DNA of 64,000 nt from contig OX463815.1 of the NCBI GenBank assembly GCA_949825045.1, forward strand, positions 26,403,356 through 26,467,355. Reading direction: 5' to 3'. Position numbers and translations under genes: made by a program. The stretch is from Argyresthia goedartella. Lineage: Eukaryota; Arthropoda; Insecta; Lepidoptera; Argyresthiidae. Under the pieces are notes generated by a model. It did not search any database, was not told the DNA's origin, and was given only the letters and a program-made list of their open reading frames with translations. Shown here piece after piece: positions 33,281 to 44,169 of this stretch. Each line of letters starts with the position of its first letter. The first letter of the stretch is position 1.

Positions 33281-34774
33281 AACAAAACAAAACAAAACTT
33301 TAAATCAGAAGTAGAAGAAAGGAACTGTAATTAGGGATTCGTAACATTTTCAAATGAACTCCTAAACATATTTCTTTCTAGCAGATTTCTTTAAAATACG
33401 TGAGTATATACACGTATATGATTGACTGATGTAAATCTAGAAGACTGATTATAATTAATAAAAATTCTCATTTATAATATAATTAATATTATTATTGACC
33501 TCTTGGCAAAACATGTTTATGTTGGAAGCTAGTAAGTCTAAAATTATTTAGTAATTTTCACTTATCTATGTGATAGTTTACCTATGTGAACTTTGTTTGA
33601 CCCTTAATTAGACGCGTGGGGTGCCGCACAGACCGTAATTAAAGGTATACAGGGTGACTTTTAATTAGATGACCACTTTTCAAGGAATGATAGTACCCAT
33701 TAAAATAAACAATTCTTTCTTATGAACTTATGTTCTTAAGTGATTTTGTCGTGTAGGTATCCCATAATAAACTGAGATCAGCTGTTCTGATGAATTAGTT
33801 AAATTTTAGTTCAAACTGTTGTACAGTTTGAACTAATATGGAACTAACAAAAAAAATAACTCCGATGCCACAACGCAGTTGTCAAATGAAGTCTCCTTAT
33901 TGGTTAATAAAATGCACTTAAAACATTTTTTGTGTTTCTCATTCGTCGAAAACCTTAGCAGGCGGGCCAATCTACATCACAATGTCGTAGAGTGAGTTAA
34001 CACTCACAGACCGGCGCGCGTGCGCGGCTTTCGGCTGCTTCAGCCGCACTTGCTGCGTCGGCAATTATATCAAACGATCGGCAGCTGCGCTGTGGGCACT
34101 TCAATCAAACCGGCGGCGGAGCAGCACGGCGCTGACCTCTGCTGCTGCCGTCGTCGTCTGCTGCACGTCTGTTTATCCCCTACTCCTACCAATACCTACA
34201 ACAAAGACATCTACGAACGATTTCTACTACACTACAGTTCCTGGCTGAATCATTGATGTCAGACTAACCTACCTACCTATCTACCAGTAGAAGTCACGTA
34301 CTACCTACTAGACTAGGTACTGCAAAATGTCGAGTTACTAGGTACTGCTAGATATCCAATATCAAGAGACAGAGCGCAATCCTTTATTATGTATGATGTA
34401 CGAAATAGGCACAGGTAGGAACAAAGTACGGATCACAACGTTGTTCCGTTATTTGAGCTTGGACTGTTACAGGCAGGTAGGTACTTCTTGCAAACCAAAA
34501 AGCCTTATCTAGGTATACGTATAAGTACGTCGGTACATAATTATTTTACTGTTCTAATCCTAAATTCCTAAAACATCAAAAAAACTGAAAGCCCGGATGA
34601 ACAACCGACAACTCAAAGTTTGACGGACACTCAGTTATGGTATCACTGTCTCTCGCTCGGGATACGACAGCGCCAGTATATCATTTAAGCGGCACTTCAT
34701 TTCAGCAGCAGTATGTGCATTCGGCCATACCTACCAGCCTTACCCTAAGAACAATAAACAATAATAAAAAACAT
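33281..34774. other. Unassigned interval between foldback arms
   Basis: 33990-34170 is a GC-rich island (ACCGGCGCGCGTGCGCGGC; GGCGGCGGAGCAGCACGGCG) of unknown role. The rest is AT-rich. No gene recognised. Confidence 0.4.
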
Positions 34775-34967
34775 TTACATACAGGCATTGCTTTTGGCCC
34801 CACACTAGGATACCCTGTGTCATGGGTACCAGAAACAGCGACGTCACACATATATAAGCATCCAAGACCTGGGGTATTTTTTTTCTTTACCCACAGCCGG
34901 GGACGAACCCGGGTCCTCTCGCATGGTCGACAGAGCCACAACCGCTGCGCCACAGAGGTCGTCAAGA
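34775..34967 (-). mobile_element. tRNA-derived SINE
   Basis: Read on the minus strand: head TGGCGCAGCGGTTGTGGCTC (A box), then ACCCGGGTTCGTCCCCGGCT (B box), a body with GACGTCGCTGTTTCTGGTAC and a left end near GGCCAAAAGCAATGCCTGTA. Best preserved of the copies; the 21070, 49620 and 61335 entries are relatives. Confidence 0.8.
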
Positions 34968-34984
34968 AGTAAAAGATACAACAA

Positions 34985-35040
34985 AAATAACGTCACGCCT
35001 TTTCCCATACGGGGTGGCAGAAGCACAATAATACTTTAAC
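34985..35040 (+). repeat. Dispersed lepidopteran repeat, head only
   Basis: AACGTCACGCCTTTTCCCAT, then ACGGGGTGGCAGAAGCACAA; matches 28125 and 28310. Confidence 0.7.
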
Positions 35041-35104
35041 CAACGTTTAACCAGATATTCCATACTTACTTCATTTTGGGTGAGTGTCGATATGAGGGTG
35101 GAAC

Positions 35105-35333
35105 AAAATCAAAAAAATCAAAATCCAAATCAAAAATCATTTATTTCCATAGGATGTTGTTACATCACTTAGATCCGTCATTACATTTTTTTGGGTGAGT
35201 TCACTAACACAATGGCGGAATCTGTGGAGAAGAGCTCACCGAAGAAACTCCACAGTCGTCGCATCTTTTGCGTTTCCTTTTTTAAATAAAATATTGTCAA
35301 ATTACAAAATGAATGCTAATTATATATCGAAAC
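35105..35333 (-). mobile_element. 5'-truncated LINE family A (3' UTR only)
   Basis: Matches 40990-41208 (the 3' UTR of the full LINE) with two substitutions in about 210 bp (A for G in CCGTCATTAC, T for C in TTCCTTTTTTAA), then diverges abruptly after ATATATCGAAAC. Both copies end in an AAATC-type microsatellite. Near identity indicates that family A was active recently. Confidence 0.93.
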
Positions 35334-36319
35334 GGGGGCTAGCCCATCGCCGCACGCAACTATGGAAATACCTACCTACCTAATTACTAAATTTAAAATG
35401 TTAGAAGTTCAGGCATTTTAATTTCCTAAATCTAATCAGTTTCTTATCCAGTAAAACAAAACACTCAATCCTAAACCACAGAGAAGACAGATTACATGCC
35501 TACCTTCTACATATAGAGATAGTCATTACAATTTATAGCTATTTTACCCATAATGATAGATAGTACGGTAGGTACCCAGGTAGATACAATTGTTCAGTCA
35601 CACCACACACCTTCCTAGTCACTTGTCACTTGACATTATCACTTAGTTTTAGCAGTCGTTAGACTACCCATAATGATAGGTAGATAGATACCTACTATTC
35701 ACTCACCACATTCACATTTCTTTAACTGAACTGGCTTTCGTTCGTGAGTTCGAGCTATGTAGTGCTGCTTAAAGCACTTTAAATACATATCAGATGTCAC
35801 GAAGTAGGTAGATATACTGATAGGCTTCAGGCCCCTAAGTAGGTAAACTTACTGCTGGCACACTGGTCACTGAAGACATCTGCAGTCACGATGTCAGGTG
35901 GTCAACCAAGGTTATCATAGGTTAGCATGTTGGTAACTCTGTTCGTTCGGAAGACGTTTGTTATTCGTCGGATATTGGCCTGCTTTGGTAGGTACGGTTG
36001 TACTTGGATATGGCGCGTTTGGGTTTTTTTTTGTTAGAGGGGAAAAAAATGGAATTACCCATGCCCAGGAGTCAGACCTCCCTGCTATATACGGACTAAA
36101 AAAAACACTTTTTTGTATGACAGTTATCGATATTCGATGTTACTGTGAGCCATGGATGTTACTGTGAGCCATGGTCGTGTATGGGGGGGTTGTGCCACAC
36201 CGCAAGCGATCGTTTACGTAGTATAAAATGAAAGTAAGTTTGTATCATTTTAATATAATGCATAAAAATAAGAGGTGTTTCACTTTACCACCTAAATACC
36301 ACCACCATACGAAATATTA
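35334..36319. other. Unassigned interval with repeat scrap
   Basis: Begins with GGGGGCTAGCCCATCGCCGC (35334-35353), the dispersed repeat tail. The rest is AT-rich with GGTAGGTA strings; no gene. Confidence 0.5.
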
Positions 36320-36535
36320 ATATAAGTTTTTGTGTATCTGATAGATTTTCATGATATTGGTATCAACTCTTATGTAATTTATAAAACCAAAGTTAACTCC
36401 AATATATCCAGAAGAGCATATTTAAAGCTGCTGGCTGTTAAATTGGCAAGCCTAATCAAATGTCATGAGCTGGAATACCCCCTCCACATCCATCGTTGCA
36501 AAATGACTAAAACGGAGCCATCAAGATGACGGCCA
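36320..36535 (+). pseudogene. piggyBac-type transposase C-terminal scrap
   Basis: Encodes LIDFHDIGINSYVIYKTKVN and ISRRAYLKLLAVKLASL. The pattern (D...N.YVIY......ISRR.FL..L...L) is the segment that follows the catalytic core in piggyBac-family transposases. The frame ends at a TGA about 36530. The catalytic aspartates upstream and the cysteine-rich C-terminus are missing, so it is a relic. Confidence 0.7.
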
Positions 36536-37110
36536 TAATTTGTCTTCTGGGGCTAGCCGATCGCCTTTATACAAAAGAAGTCATGTTTTTCAAATAACCA
36601 AGGACAGAAAAACGAAGATGGTGTGCTCCAAGTCACAGATTAATAAATAGTTATGTCCAAGTGCCATGAACATGTTTGTAATGACTATAATACATGAACA
36701 TGACTATTGCCCATGAATTTGGTCTGTCAAAATTGTATCACCGAAAACAAGTAATTTTTAAGGCTATGTACTGCAACTAATATTATTAAAATTTGTTTTG
36801 ATGATACATAAGAGTTTAGGAGTTGATAATTATGTAAGTTTAAAGATAATCATGTATACGTATTAAGGATGTTGGAAGCCCCACGCGAGTACTTAAGTAA
36901 CTTTTTCCGGCGACTAAATAAAGGTAAAACGGTAGATAAAAAGTCCTTAGTACCAACTATTATTTGTGGTCTTTTTTCAATGTTAACAAACAGCTGCTGT
37001 TAGATAAAATAACTCAAGAGTTGTTTGATATGATAAGGAGTTACCTACATTTGAAATTGTTACTAATTCCAAATTACAGACTGTAAATTTAAATAATAAA
37101 ATAAACCATT
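36536..37110. other. Unassigned interval
   Basis: 36541-36565 contains GGGGCTAGCCGATCGCC, a decayed dispersed repeat motif. No other signal. Confidence 0.45.
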
Positions 37111-37332
37111 TTGACTTTGACAATCCTATTTTTTATAGCTACCTACCTACATAAGACATTCCATGACATTTATACCAAAAAAAAAAAACAATTTGTAACA
37201 CTAACACAAGGGTGTGACAAAATGGGAATCACATTCTATTTAAATTCCCAGTTGGTAACAGTGTTACAAACTGGGATTTTTGCCCCAGTTTGTAACAGTG
37301 TTACCAAGATGGGTGTGACAAACTGGGAACAC
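37111..37332. repeat. Foldback arm, right
   Basis: Inverted relative to 33011-33280. Starts TTGACTTTGACAATCCTATT and TTTTATAGCTACCTACCTAC, has GTAACAGTGTTAC at 37255 and 37292, and ends GTGTGACAAACTGGGAACAC, matching the complement of the left end at 33011. Confidence 0.9.
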
Positions 37333-38534
37333 ATGGAATGGTCGGGTCTTTTGTAATCAATCAGCGAGTAGTCGTCCTATTTTATTAAATTACTAACATG
37401 TGTCGAATTCTATTATTTTTCTGTTTTATTTCCCTTTCTTACCTATCCACGAGAACACGAGAAATAACAGCTTGGCATTGGTTGCATTTGACTTTAAAGC
37501 AATCATTCTCCATATTTTTCGACATGGCAATACATAGCTTTAACTCTATGTCGTGATGCTCAATTTCCCCCCGTACGCCGATCACGACACCACGTCGTAC
37601 GTCCGTTCCTTGATTTTTCATTAAAAACACGACGCTTCGTAGTGATCGGCGTTTATTGCATTGCGTAGCTACATTCTTTGGCTACACAAACACATTCGAT
37701 TCATTTACGTGAGGGCGGAGGTGGGGTCAGGGGGGTGGATGGGAGCGTCGTCGTCGCCCGGTCAAGCGACGACGAGAGTTTGTAAGGTTTGCGCCGATAC
37801 AATAAAAAAGCAGACTGGCAAACGGGGTATGTTTCATTTAGATTTTTTCTATAAAAAAATATGTAAAATTAATTGTTTTATTTTTTATTACAATAAAACA
37901 TAAGTTATTCTATCATATACAAAAAAACTAAATGCTCAACTATTTTAGTTATTTTTGTATCAAATATACAAAAATGACCAAAATGGCCGGCGTACGGGGG
38001 AATGCGGGTGACAAAAAGCTCGGCTGGCAAAGTGTTAAAAACGCTCACAACGTCGCAACTCACATCACCACTTCACACTCAGTTTTGCCGGCATGTTTGT
38101 AAACAACACAAGAAATCAAAACCTCTTGTGGCACGACCGCACGGTAATTGTAAACAACAAGAACTGACATATATTTTCGACATTCCACTGAAATCCTATA
38201 TGGAAGCGTCCAATTCACTAGATTTATTTCATAGATTTCGTCAAATCTAAAATCATGTCATTATTTTATGGAATTGATCAAATCACTTAGGAGTTAGTTA
38301 AAATTTCCTAATAATAACATATCCCTGCGGCAGATATGTTGACAAGTTTTTACTAGGTACCTCAAGTTTTTTGAACATTTATATTTGAACACCCTATTAA
38401 CCTTGCATGATCAATATTTGCGGCTGTGACCGAGTCACCTATAAGATCCTTCCTGAATTCTCCATTTAGATACTCGTATAAAACGTTAACGTTGCATAAA
38501 TCATATGCGAAAGAAAATTTTGAAAAACTTTATT
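37333..38534. other. Unassigned interval
   Basis: 37439-37630 (minus) encodes KVKCNQCQAVISR, which faintly resembles a BED-type CxxC finger; too weak to call. 37740-37790 has a GTCGTCGTCG / CGACGACGA inverted repeat. Otherwise AT-rich. Confidence 0.35.
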
Positions 38535-39812
38535 ACATAGAGAGTATACCAGTCAGTCATTGGTTCAGTAATTCTAGTCATAGCTTCACACTTAGCTTAT
38601 ATATTCAATAAATGTGTTGACGATGGAGTTTTCCCAGACATCATGAAATACAGTAAACTGATGGATCGGGTGTAAAAATTTGCGTTCCATATTAGGCCCT
38701 TTCTTATTCCTAGTATATATCAACGATCCGCCTTTCATGTTGGAGAAACTGACTGACGTAGTGTTGTTTGCAGATGATACTTCACTGGTCTTCATAATTG
38801 AAAGACAAAAACAAGATTTTGATGATGTTAATGGTTTATTGTCTTTAACCTTGAATTGGTTCACAGTTAATAATTTACTTTTAATCGCTGGTAAGACCAA
38901 GTGTATCAAATTCTCACTTCCAAGTGCTCGTTGAGACAAGTTTGTGTTAGACAGAAACGCGTTAGAATTAGTTAATAATACGAAGTTTCTTGGAATAACC
39001 ATTGATAGCAAATTGCAGTGCACCGCATAGATAAATTAGCTGTTTAATTAAGTTCTGCGGCTTACGTTGCTAGGAATATCAGACAAAACAAAGATGTGGC
39101 TACATCTAGGCTAGTCTATTTTAATAACTTTCATGGTGTCATGTCCTATGGTATCTTGTTGTGGAGGAAAGCAGCAGATATTCAAACTATTTTTATTTTA
39201 CAGTAAAAGACTATTCGAACAATTTATAATTTAAAATGAACAGACTTCTAAAAGGGGTTTTTTAAAGATATTGACATACTAACTGTAGCTAGTCAAATTA
39301 TTATCGAAAATATAGTGTATGTACGCGAGAATCTTACAACATTTTCCAAACTAAGCGATAGCTGTAATGTTTACCTAAGAAATAATCACAGACTAGTTGC
39401 GCCCCGGTTCAGACTCGCGAAGGTTAGCAATTCTCTCAAGGGTGCATTCTCTACTACAATAAGATACCTGTGGAGATTTTGAAATTGCCATTTAAAAAGC
39501 ATGTTAGTAAAGCGATTTTGTCGAAAAAGGGCTATTGCAATGTTCAAGATTACTTAAATGTCGGAACTGTATGGGGTTAATCTAGCTCAACATAGTCCTT
39601 GCTGTTAAAAATATTTTTATTATTTATTCCTGCTTATGAGTTATAATAATTAATATTGTAATATTTGTATCATTTAAGCACAAACAATTTTTCAAAGAGA
39701 TCTTACATCAATCTGTGAGAGTTTCTACGCCCTTCTGCTCCCAAAGTGGTCCAATGTAGAGAAGAGGCAAAAAGTAATAAATAAATTTGACTTTGACTTT
39801 GACTTTGAGTTT
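38535..39812 (+). pseudogene. LINE family B with 3' tail
   Basis: Two RT pieces joined by an internal deletion. 38545-38660 gives VILVIASHLAYIFNKCVDDG and VFPDIMKYSKL, the start of the RT. 38668 onward gives SILGPFLFLVYINDPP, VLFADDTSLVF (FADD motif), LNWFTVNNLLL and FLGITIDSKLQ. The stretch between them (template-binding blocks and the first catalytic Asp) is missing, about 400 bp by comparison with the intact LINE. Frameshifts follow. The 3' UTR (TGGTCCAATGTAGAGAAGAG at about 39748) ends in TTTGACTTTGACTTTGACTT at 39787-39808, the genuine family-B tail. Confidence 0.88.
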
Positions 39813-40984
39813 GGTTTTTTTAAAGTTATATGGAGGAGCAATGTATAACATACAATACGATTTTCACGTCCATATTGTTTTGACTGAAGAAATAATTTGT
39901 CTTTGACGAAATCAGAATGTGTATTTTGTCTAACATCCATGCCATCTAATGCAAGGTTTGCCCGTTCTTTGTGCTCTGTAAAAGTTTACCAAAGGGTTTC
40001 ATACAAAATTTGGGAGTAAAGGGAGCTAAAACTTACGTTTTCGCAAGTTTACGCGTGGATGCCACAACTGTTCATTACATAAAGTCCATTCATTTAGATA
40101 GTGTCGGTACACCCCCACGCAGATGTGGTTATTATGTTTTACAAATCGCCTAACTATATATTGATTGTTGGTTCACTTAAGTTTCATATTGAGGCAATTC
40201 ACTGCCCTCCCAAAGACGAAAAAAACATTTTCGGTGTACATTTTCTCTGTAGAGCAGAAACAACATACTCAATCTTTTACTAAGACTCATACACGTGCCG
40301 CGAACAGCGTACACCCCCGTTCTCGGCATCCTTTGTAATCCTATGACCAGAGGCCACACGTGCCAAAGGGGCGCGATCAAAGGCGGCGATATCAAAATGA
40401 ATAAACTTTATACCACCATCATTTTACAAACACATTTGCATTGTTTTGTTTTTTTTTGTTAACGAAAACCTGTCTCATCAATGACATTATAATTCTTACC
40501 ACTCTTTGCTTACCAGCTCTTTTACTCTAGGAACATTTATCCACAGAATAAATTAGTCAATAGATTAATCTGAGCTCATCCACGTACCTATACCTCGCTT
40601 AAGGTGATACGAAAAAAAAATGGGGATTTTTCGAATCCATTTACTCCACCATGAAATCATCTACAGGTTTGATTTTTGGTTTAACGTTTATTGAGTATTT
40701 GGTTAAGATTCTAACTAAAGGAAAACGCGATTGGATGAAATTTTCTCGATAGAATTTAATTACCAAAATACCTCTAAATTGTTTAAATTTTTCCTTATAA
40801 ATGTTAAAAATGTATATGTATTCGTAAAATCTCCTCAAAAAACTTTTTAAGAAAATAGCGTAGTATATTTTTAAATAATTTTTCCGTGGTTTAGCGCTAC
40901 GTTATGAAATTTTTTCACGATTCCGTCCCTCTCACACTGCGGGTCTTTCCGCCTGGAGTAACGGGGACCTTTGCACGCGAAGGA
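39813..40984. other. Unassigned interval
   Basis: No gene recognised. 40900-40985 is moderately GC-rich just outside the LINE-A 3' end. Confidence 0.4.
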
Positions 40985-41227
40985 GCAAATCAAATCAAAT
41001 CAAATCAAAAATCATTTATTTCCATAGGATGTTGTTACATCACTTAGATCCGTCGTTACATTTTTTTGGGTGAGTTCACTAACACAATGGCGGAATCTGT
41101 GGAGAAGAGCTCACCGAAGAAACTCCACAGTCGTCGCATCTTTTGCGTTTCCTTCTTTAAATAAAATATTGTCAAATTACAAAATGAATGCTAATTATAT
41201 ATCGAAACAGCCTGTTACTCAAACAAT

Positions 41228-44047
41228 CTATTCCCATGGACATCTGTCCTCTAAGTAATCAGATATCCTATAGTAACCTTTTTTATACAATTTCTGTTTT
41301 ATTATTATTTTAAACTTGTCTAAAGGTAAGTTTTTAATATCAGTAGGGACCTTATTGTAATAGCGTATACAATTGCCTTTAAAAGAATTACTAATTTTAT
41401 GTAGTCGGCTTACATAAGCAACCAACTTGTCTTTATTTCTAGTATTAAAATTGTGTATATCACTGTACTTCTGAAAATTAGTTATATTTCTTTTTACATA
41501 CACAAGATTGTCATAGATATATTGAGACACAAATGTCAGAATATTGATTTCTTTAAACTTTTCCCTCAGTGACACTCTAGGCCCTAATCTAGAAGTTGCA
41601 CGAACAGCCCGTTTCTGCAGAATAAATATACTATTAGCATTCGCAGCGTGACCCCACAATAAAATACCATAGGTCATTAGACTATGAAAGTAACTAAAGT
41701 AGACTAGTCTAGCGGTGTCTACGTCGGTAAGAGTTTTATTTTTTTTAACTGCGAACGCTGCCGAACTCAGTCTGTTCGACAATTTATTTATATGAGGATC
41801 CCATTGTAGTTTGGCGTCTAAAGTAATGCCCAAAAAGACAGTCGACTGCACAAGGTCCAATCTCTGTCCTTTTATAAATATGTCTGTAGTTACCGGGTTC
41901 ACATTGGGTAACACGAATTTAATACATTTAGTTTTCTTTTCATTAAGTAATAAATTGTTAACAGTAAACCAGTTAACTATACTAGAGATAGCATTGTTTA
42001 CCTCGTCATAATTTGATTGCTGTCTTTTAACTTTAAATATCAAAGAAGTATCATCGGCAAACAATACTAACCCATGTTTTGCTTTAACAAGGTAAGGTAA
42101 ATCATTAATGTATACTAAAAACAAGAAAGGACCAAGAATTGAACCTTGCGGTACGCCCATACTTATTGAAGACCCAGGTGATCTTTTCCTATTAACATCG
42201 ACCATCTGAACCCTATCTGTTAGATATGACTCCAGAAGGCCAAGTGCCTGATCTTTTACACCATAATGGCGTAACTTCCTGACAAGAGTGTCATGATGGA
42301 CGCAATCAAAAGCCTTAGATAGATCGCAGAAGACACCTATTGCATCCATTGCGTCTTCCCAGGCATCAAAAATATTGTCGATTAGTTCAACACCAGCATC
42401 GGCTGTTGAACGACCCTTTGTGAAACCAAACTGAGCAATATGAATTAAATTATTGAGATAAAAATGACTTTGCAATTGATTATGTATGAGTTTTTCAAAT
42501 ATTTTGCTAAGCGTTGGTAGTATCGATATGGGTCTAAAATTGGTGGGGTCTGATGTACTACCAGCTTTGAATAAAGGTATAACTTTACTTAGTTTCATCA
42601 AGTCAGGAAACACACCATTATCTATACATTGATTAAATATACAACAAAGGTGAGGTGCAATACAATCTACAATGGAACTAATAATTTTTACTGATAGACC
42701 ATGGGCGTCAGCTGTCTTTTTCATTTCCAGGGATTTAAACGCTTTTACAATGTCTTCATTAGTTACGTGCCTAAATTTAAAATCTGTTTTACATTCCTCA
42801 AAGTTTTGTTTAAGTATAGATTCAGCAGCAGCGGGAGATGAATTTAAAGACTTGGTTGTTGAAACTGGAATGTCCGTAAAGAAATTTTCGAAAGCTTTTG
42901 CTACTTCTAGGTCTGTACTTAGCAATTGATTATCTATCTTAAGCTTGAAGTTATTATGTGTAGCTTTGGCCTTTCCAGTCTCTCTGTTTATAATTTGCCA
43001 AGTCGTTTTCATTACATTGCTACTAGATTCAATTTTGTTTTTAATGAAATTAGATTTAGCTACGGCACAAACGCGTTTAAACATTTTTGAATAACTACGA
43101 ACATAATCTAGAAAGGCCGTATTTTTGTTATATGATTTCTCTTCATAGAGTTCATATAATCTTCGTCTGCTCCTATGAATTCCAACTGTCGCCCAATCAC
43201 TAAACAAAGCTTTGTTATTAACTTTTATAGTTTTTGATATAAATACCGTATCACATTCATTTTTGACAAGGTTCAATACTGAGTTGTACAACAAATTTGG
43301 ATCGTCACTGTATGGTATTTCCCATAGTTTATCTAAAATATTATTCCTGTAGTGTTCAAGCCGAGTGTCACTAACGGGCACACATGTAATATCCTCTTTT
43401 TGGTCCTTTTTTATTTTAATATTGAATATACCTATCTGACCAGAGTGATCAGAGGTTAATTTATTGATGACCGATTTGAAAATGGGCGTAATGTTAGTAA
43501 ATATATTGTCAATGCAGGTAGCAGATGTTGCAGTAATTCTAGTAGGCTCCAAAAACAGATAGTTCATGTTGTGACATAAAAATAAAGATTTTAATCTAGT
43601 ACAAATATTATTATCCTCTAACAGATTAACATTAAAACCACCACAAATTATAAAAAAAATGTTTTTATCGCTGATTTTAATCAACACTTCATCTATTTTC
43701 TTTTCGAATAAATCAAAGGAAGGATCTGGTGGTCTGTATACGCTCATTACAATAAGTTGTTCAAGTTCAATACAGGCTATTTCCATGGTACGCTCAACAG
43801 ACAGGCTCACTATGTCAACTCGTTCCTTATATTTAAAACTATTATTTACAAGTATTAAGGAGCCACCGCGATCAGCTGTTTTTCTGTTGAACGAACTAGC
43901 AACGTGGTGGTTATTAAAGTTGAACATGAACTGATAACTCTTTAAAAAGTGCTCTGTTATACATAAAATATCAATATTATTACAGTTCATGAATAACTCA
44001 ATTTCCAGTTCTTTTCTTAACATGCCCTGTATATTTTGATGAACCAC
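41228..44047 (-). CDS. LINE-A ORF2: endonuclease and reverse transcriptase
   Basis: 939 codons without a stop. Residues 1-230 are an AP-like endonuclease: HQNIQG, ITEHFL (catalytic Glu about 32), YRPP (104), and the SDHSG box (catalytic His). The box that should read GDFN reads GGFN at residues 136-139, so a catalytic Asp is replaced by Gly (codon at 43637-43639). Residues from about 450 to 750 are the RT: FRPISILPTLSKIFEKLI, FGFTKGRSTAD, VFCDLSKAFDCVHHD, GVPQGSILGPFLFLVYINDL and FADDTS (663-668), all intact. A thumb and conserved C-terminus ending SDYLEDRCPW follow. The open frame has no ATG at its start: the coordinate given uses GTG, and the first ATG is codon 9, inside the conserved HQNIQG region. 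Reinitiation after ORF1 or a lost start are both possible. Clade (CR1, Daphne or Jockey) is not settled. Confidence 0.93.
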   Translation of the reverse strand: MVHQNIQGMLRKELEIELFMNCNNIDILCITEHFLKSYQFMFNFNNHHVASSFNRKTADRGGSLILVNNSFKYKERVDIVSLSVERTMEIACIELEQLIVMSVYRPPDPSFDLFEKKIDEVLIKISDKNIFFIICGGFNVNLLEDNNICTRLKSLFLCHNMNYLFLEPTRITATSATCIDNIFTNITPIFKSVINKLTSDHSGQIGIFNIKIKKDQKEDITCVPVSDTRLEHYRNNILDKLWEIPYSDDPNLLYNSVLNLVKNECDTVFISKTIKVNNKALFSDWATVGIHRSRRRLYELYEEKSYNKNTAFLDYVRSYSKMFKRVCAVAKSNFIKNKIESSSNVMKTTWQIINRETGKAKATHNNFKLKIDNQLLSTDLEVAKAFENFFTDIPVSTTKSLNSSPAAAESILKQNFEECKTDFKFRHVTNEDIVKAFKSLEMKKTADAHGLSVKIISSIVDCIAPHLCCIFNQCIDNGVFPDLMKLSKVIPLFKAGSTSDPTNFRPISILPTLSKIFEKLIHNQLQSHFYLNNLIHIAQFGFTKGRSTADAGVELIDNIFDAWEDAMDAIGVFCDLSKAFDCVHHDTLVRKLRHYGVKDQALGLLESYLTDRVQMVDVNRKRSPGSSISMGVPQGSILGPFLFLVYINDLPYLVKAKHGLVLFADDTSLIFKVKRQQSNYDEVNNAISSIVNWFTVNNLLLNEKKTKCIKFVLPNVNPVTTDIFIKGQRLDLVQSTVFLGITLDAKLQWDPHINKLSNRLSSAAFAVKKNKTLTDVDTARLVYFSYFHSLMTYGILLWGHAANANSIFILQKRAVRATSRLGPRVSLREKFKEINILTFVSQYIYDNLVYVKRNITNFQKYSDIHNFNTRNKDKLVAYVSRLHKISNSFKGNCIRYYNKVPTDIKNLPLDKFKIIIKQKLYKKGYYRISDYLEDRCPWE

Positions 44048-44169
44048 GTTTGAAATATTCTTACTTTTACATTTTTCATTACTAGTAACTTGATTTAATG
44101 GGCAAGATGAAGGTATATTTATACAAATATTAATATTACTGCCAGAGTTACTCTCTGTTGTCCTATGGG

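Noticed and set aside
34880..34967. tRNA gene on the minus strand
   Set aside because: Same head occurs at 21190, 49720 and 61340 with a shared non-tRNA body, which marks it as a SINE.
37439..37630. Possible BED zinc finger (KVKCNQCQAVISR)
   Set aside because: One CxxC pair without the expected His-x-His and no continuing frame.
42672..42929. Plus-strand ORFs at 41811, 42672 and 43659
   Set aside because: Shadows of the minus-strand LINE ORF2.
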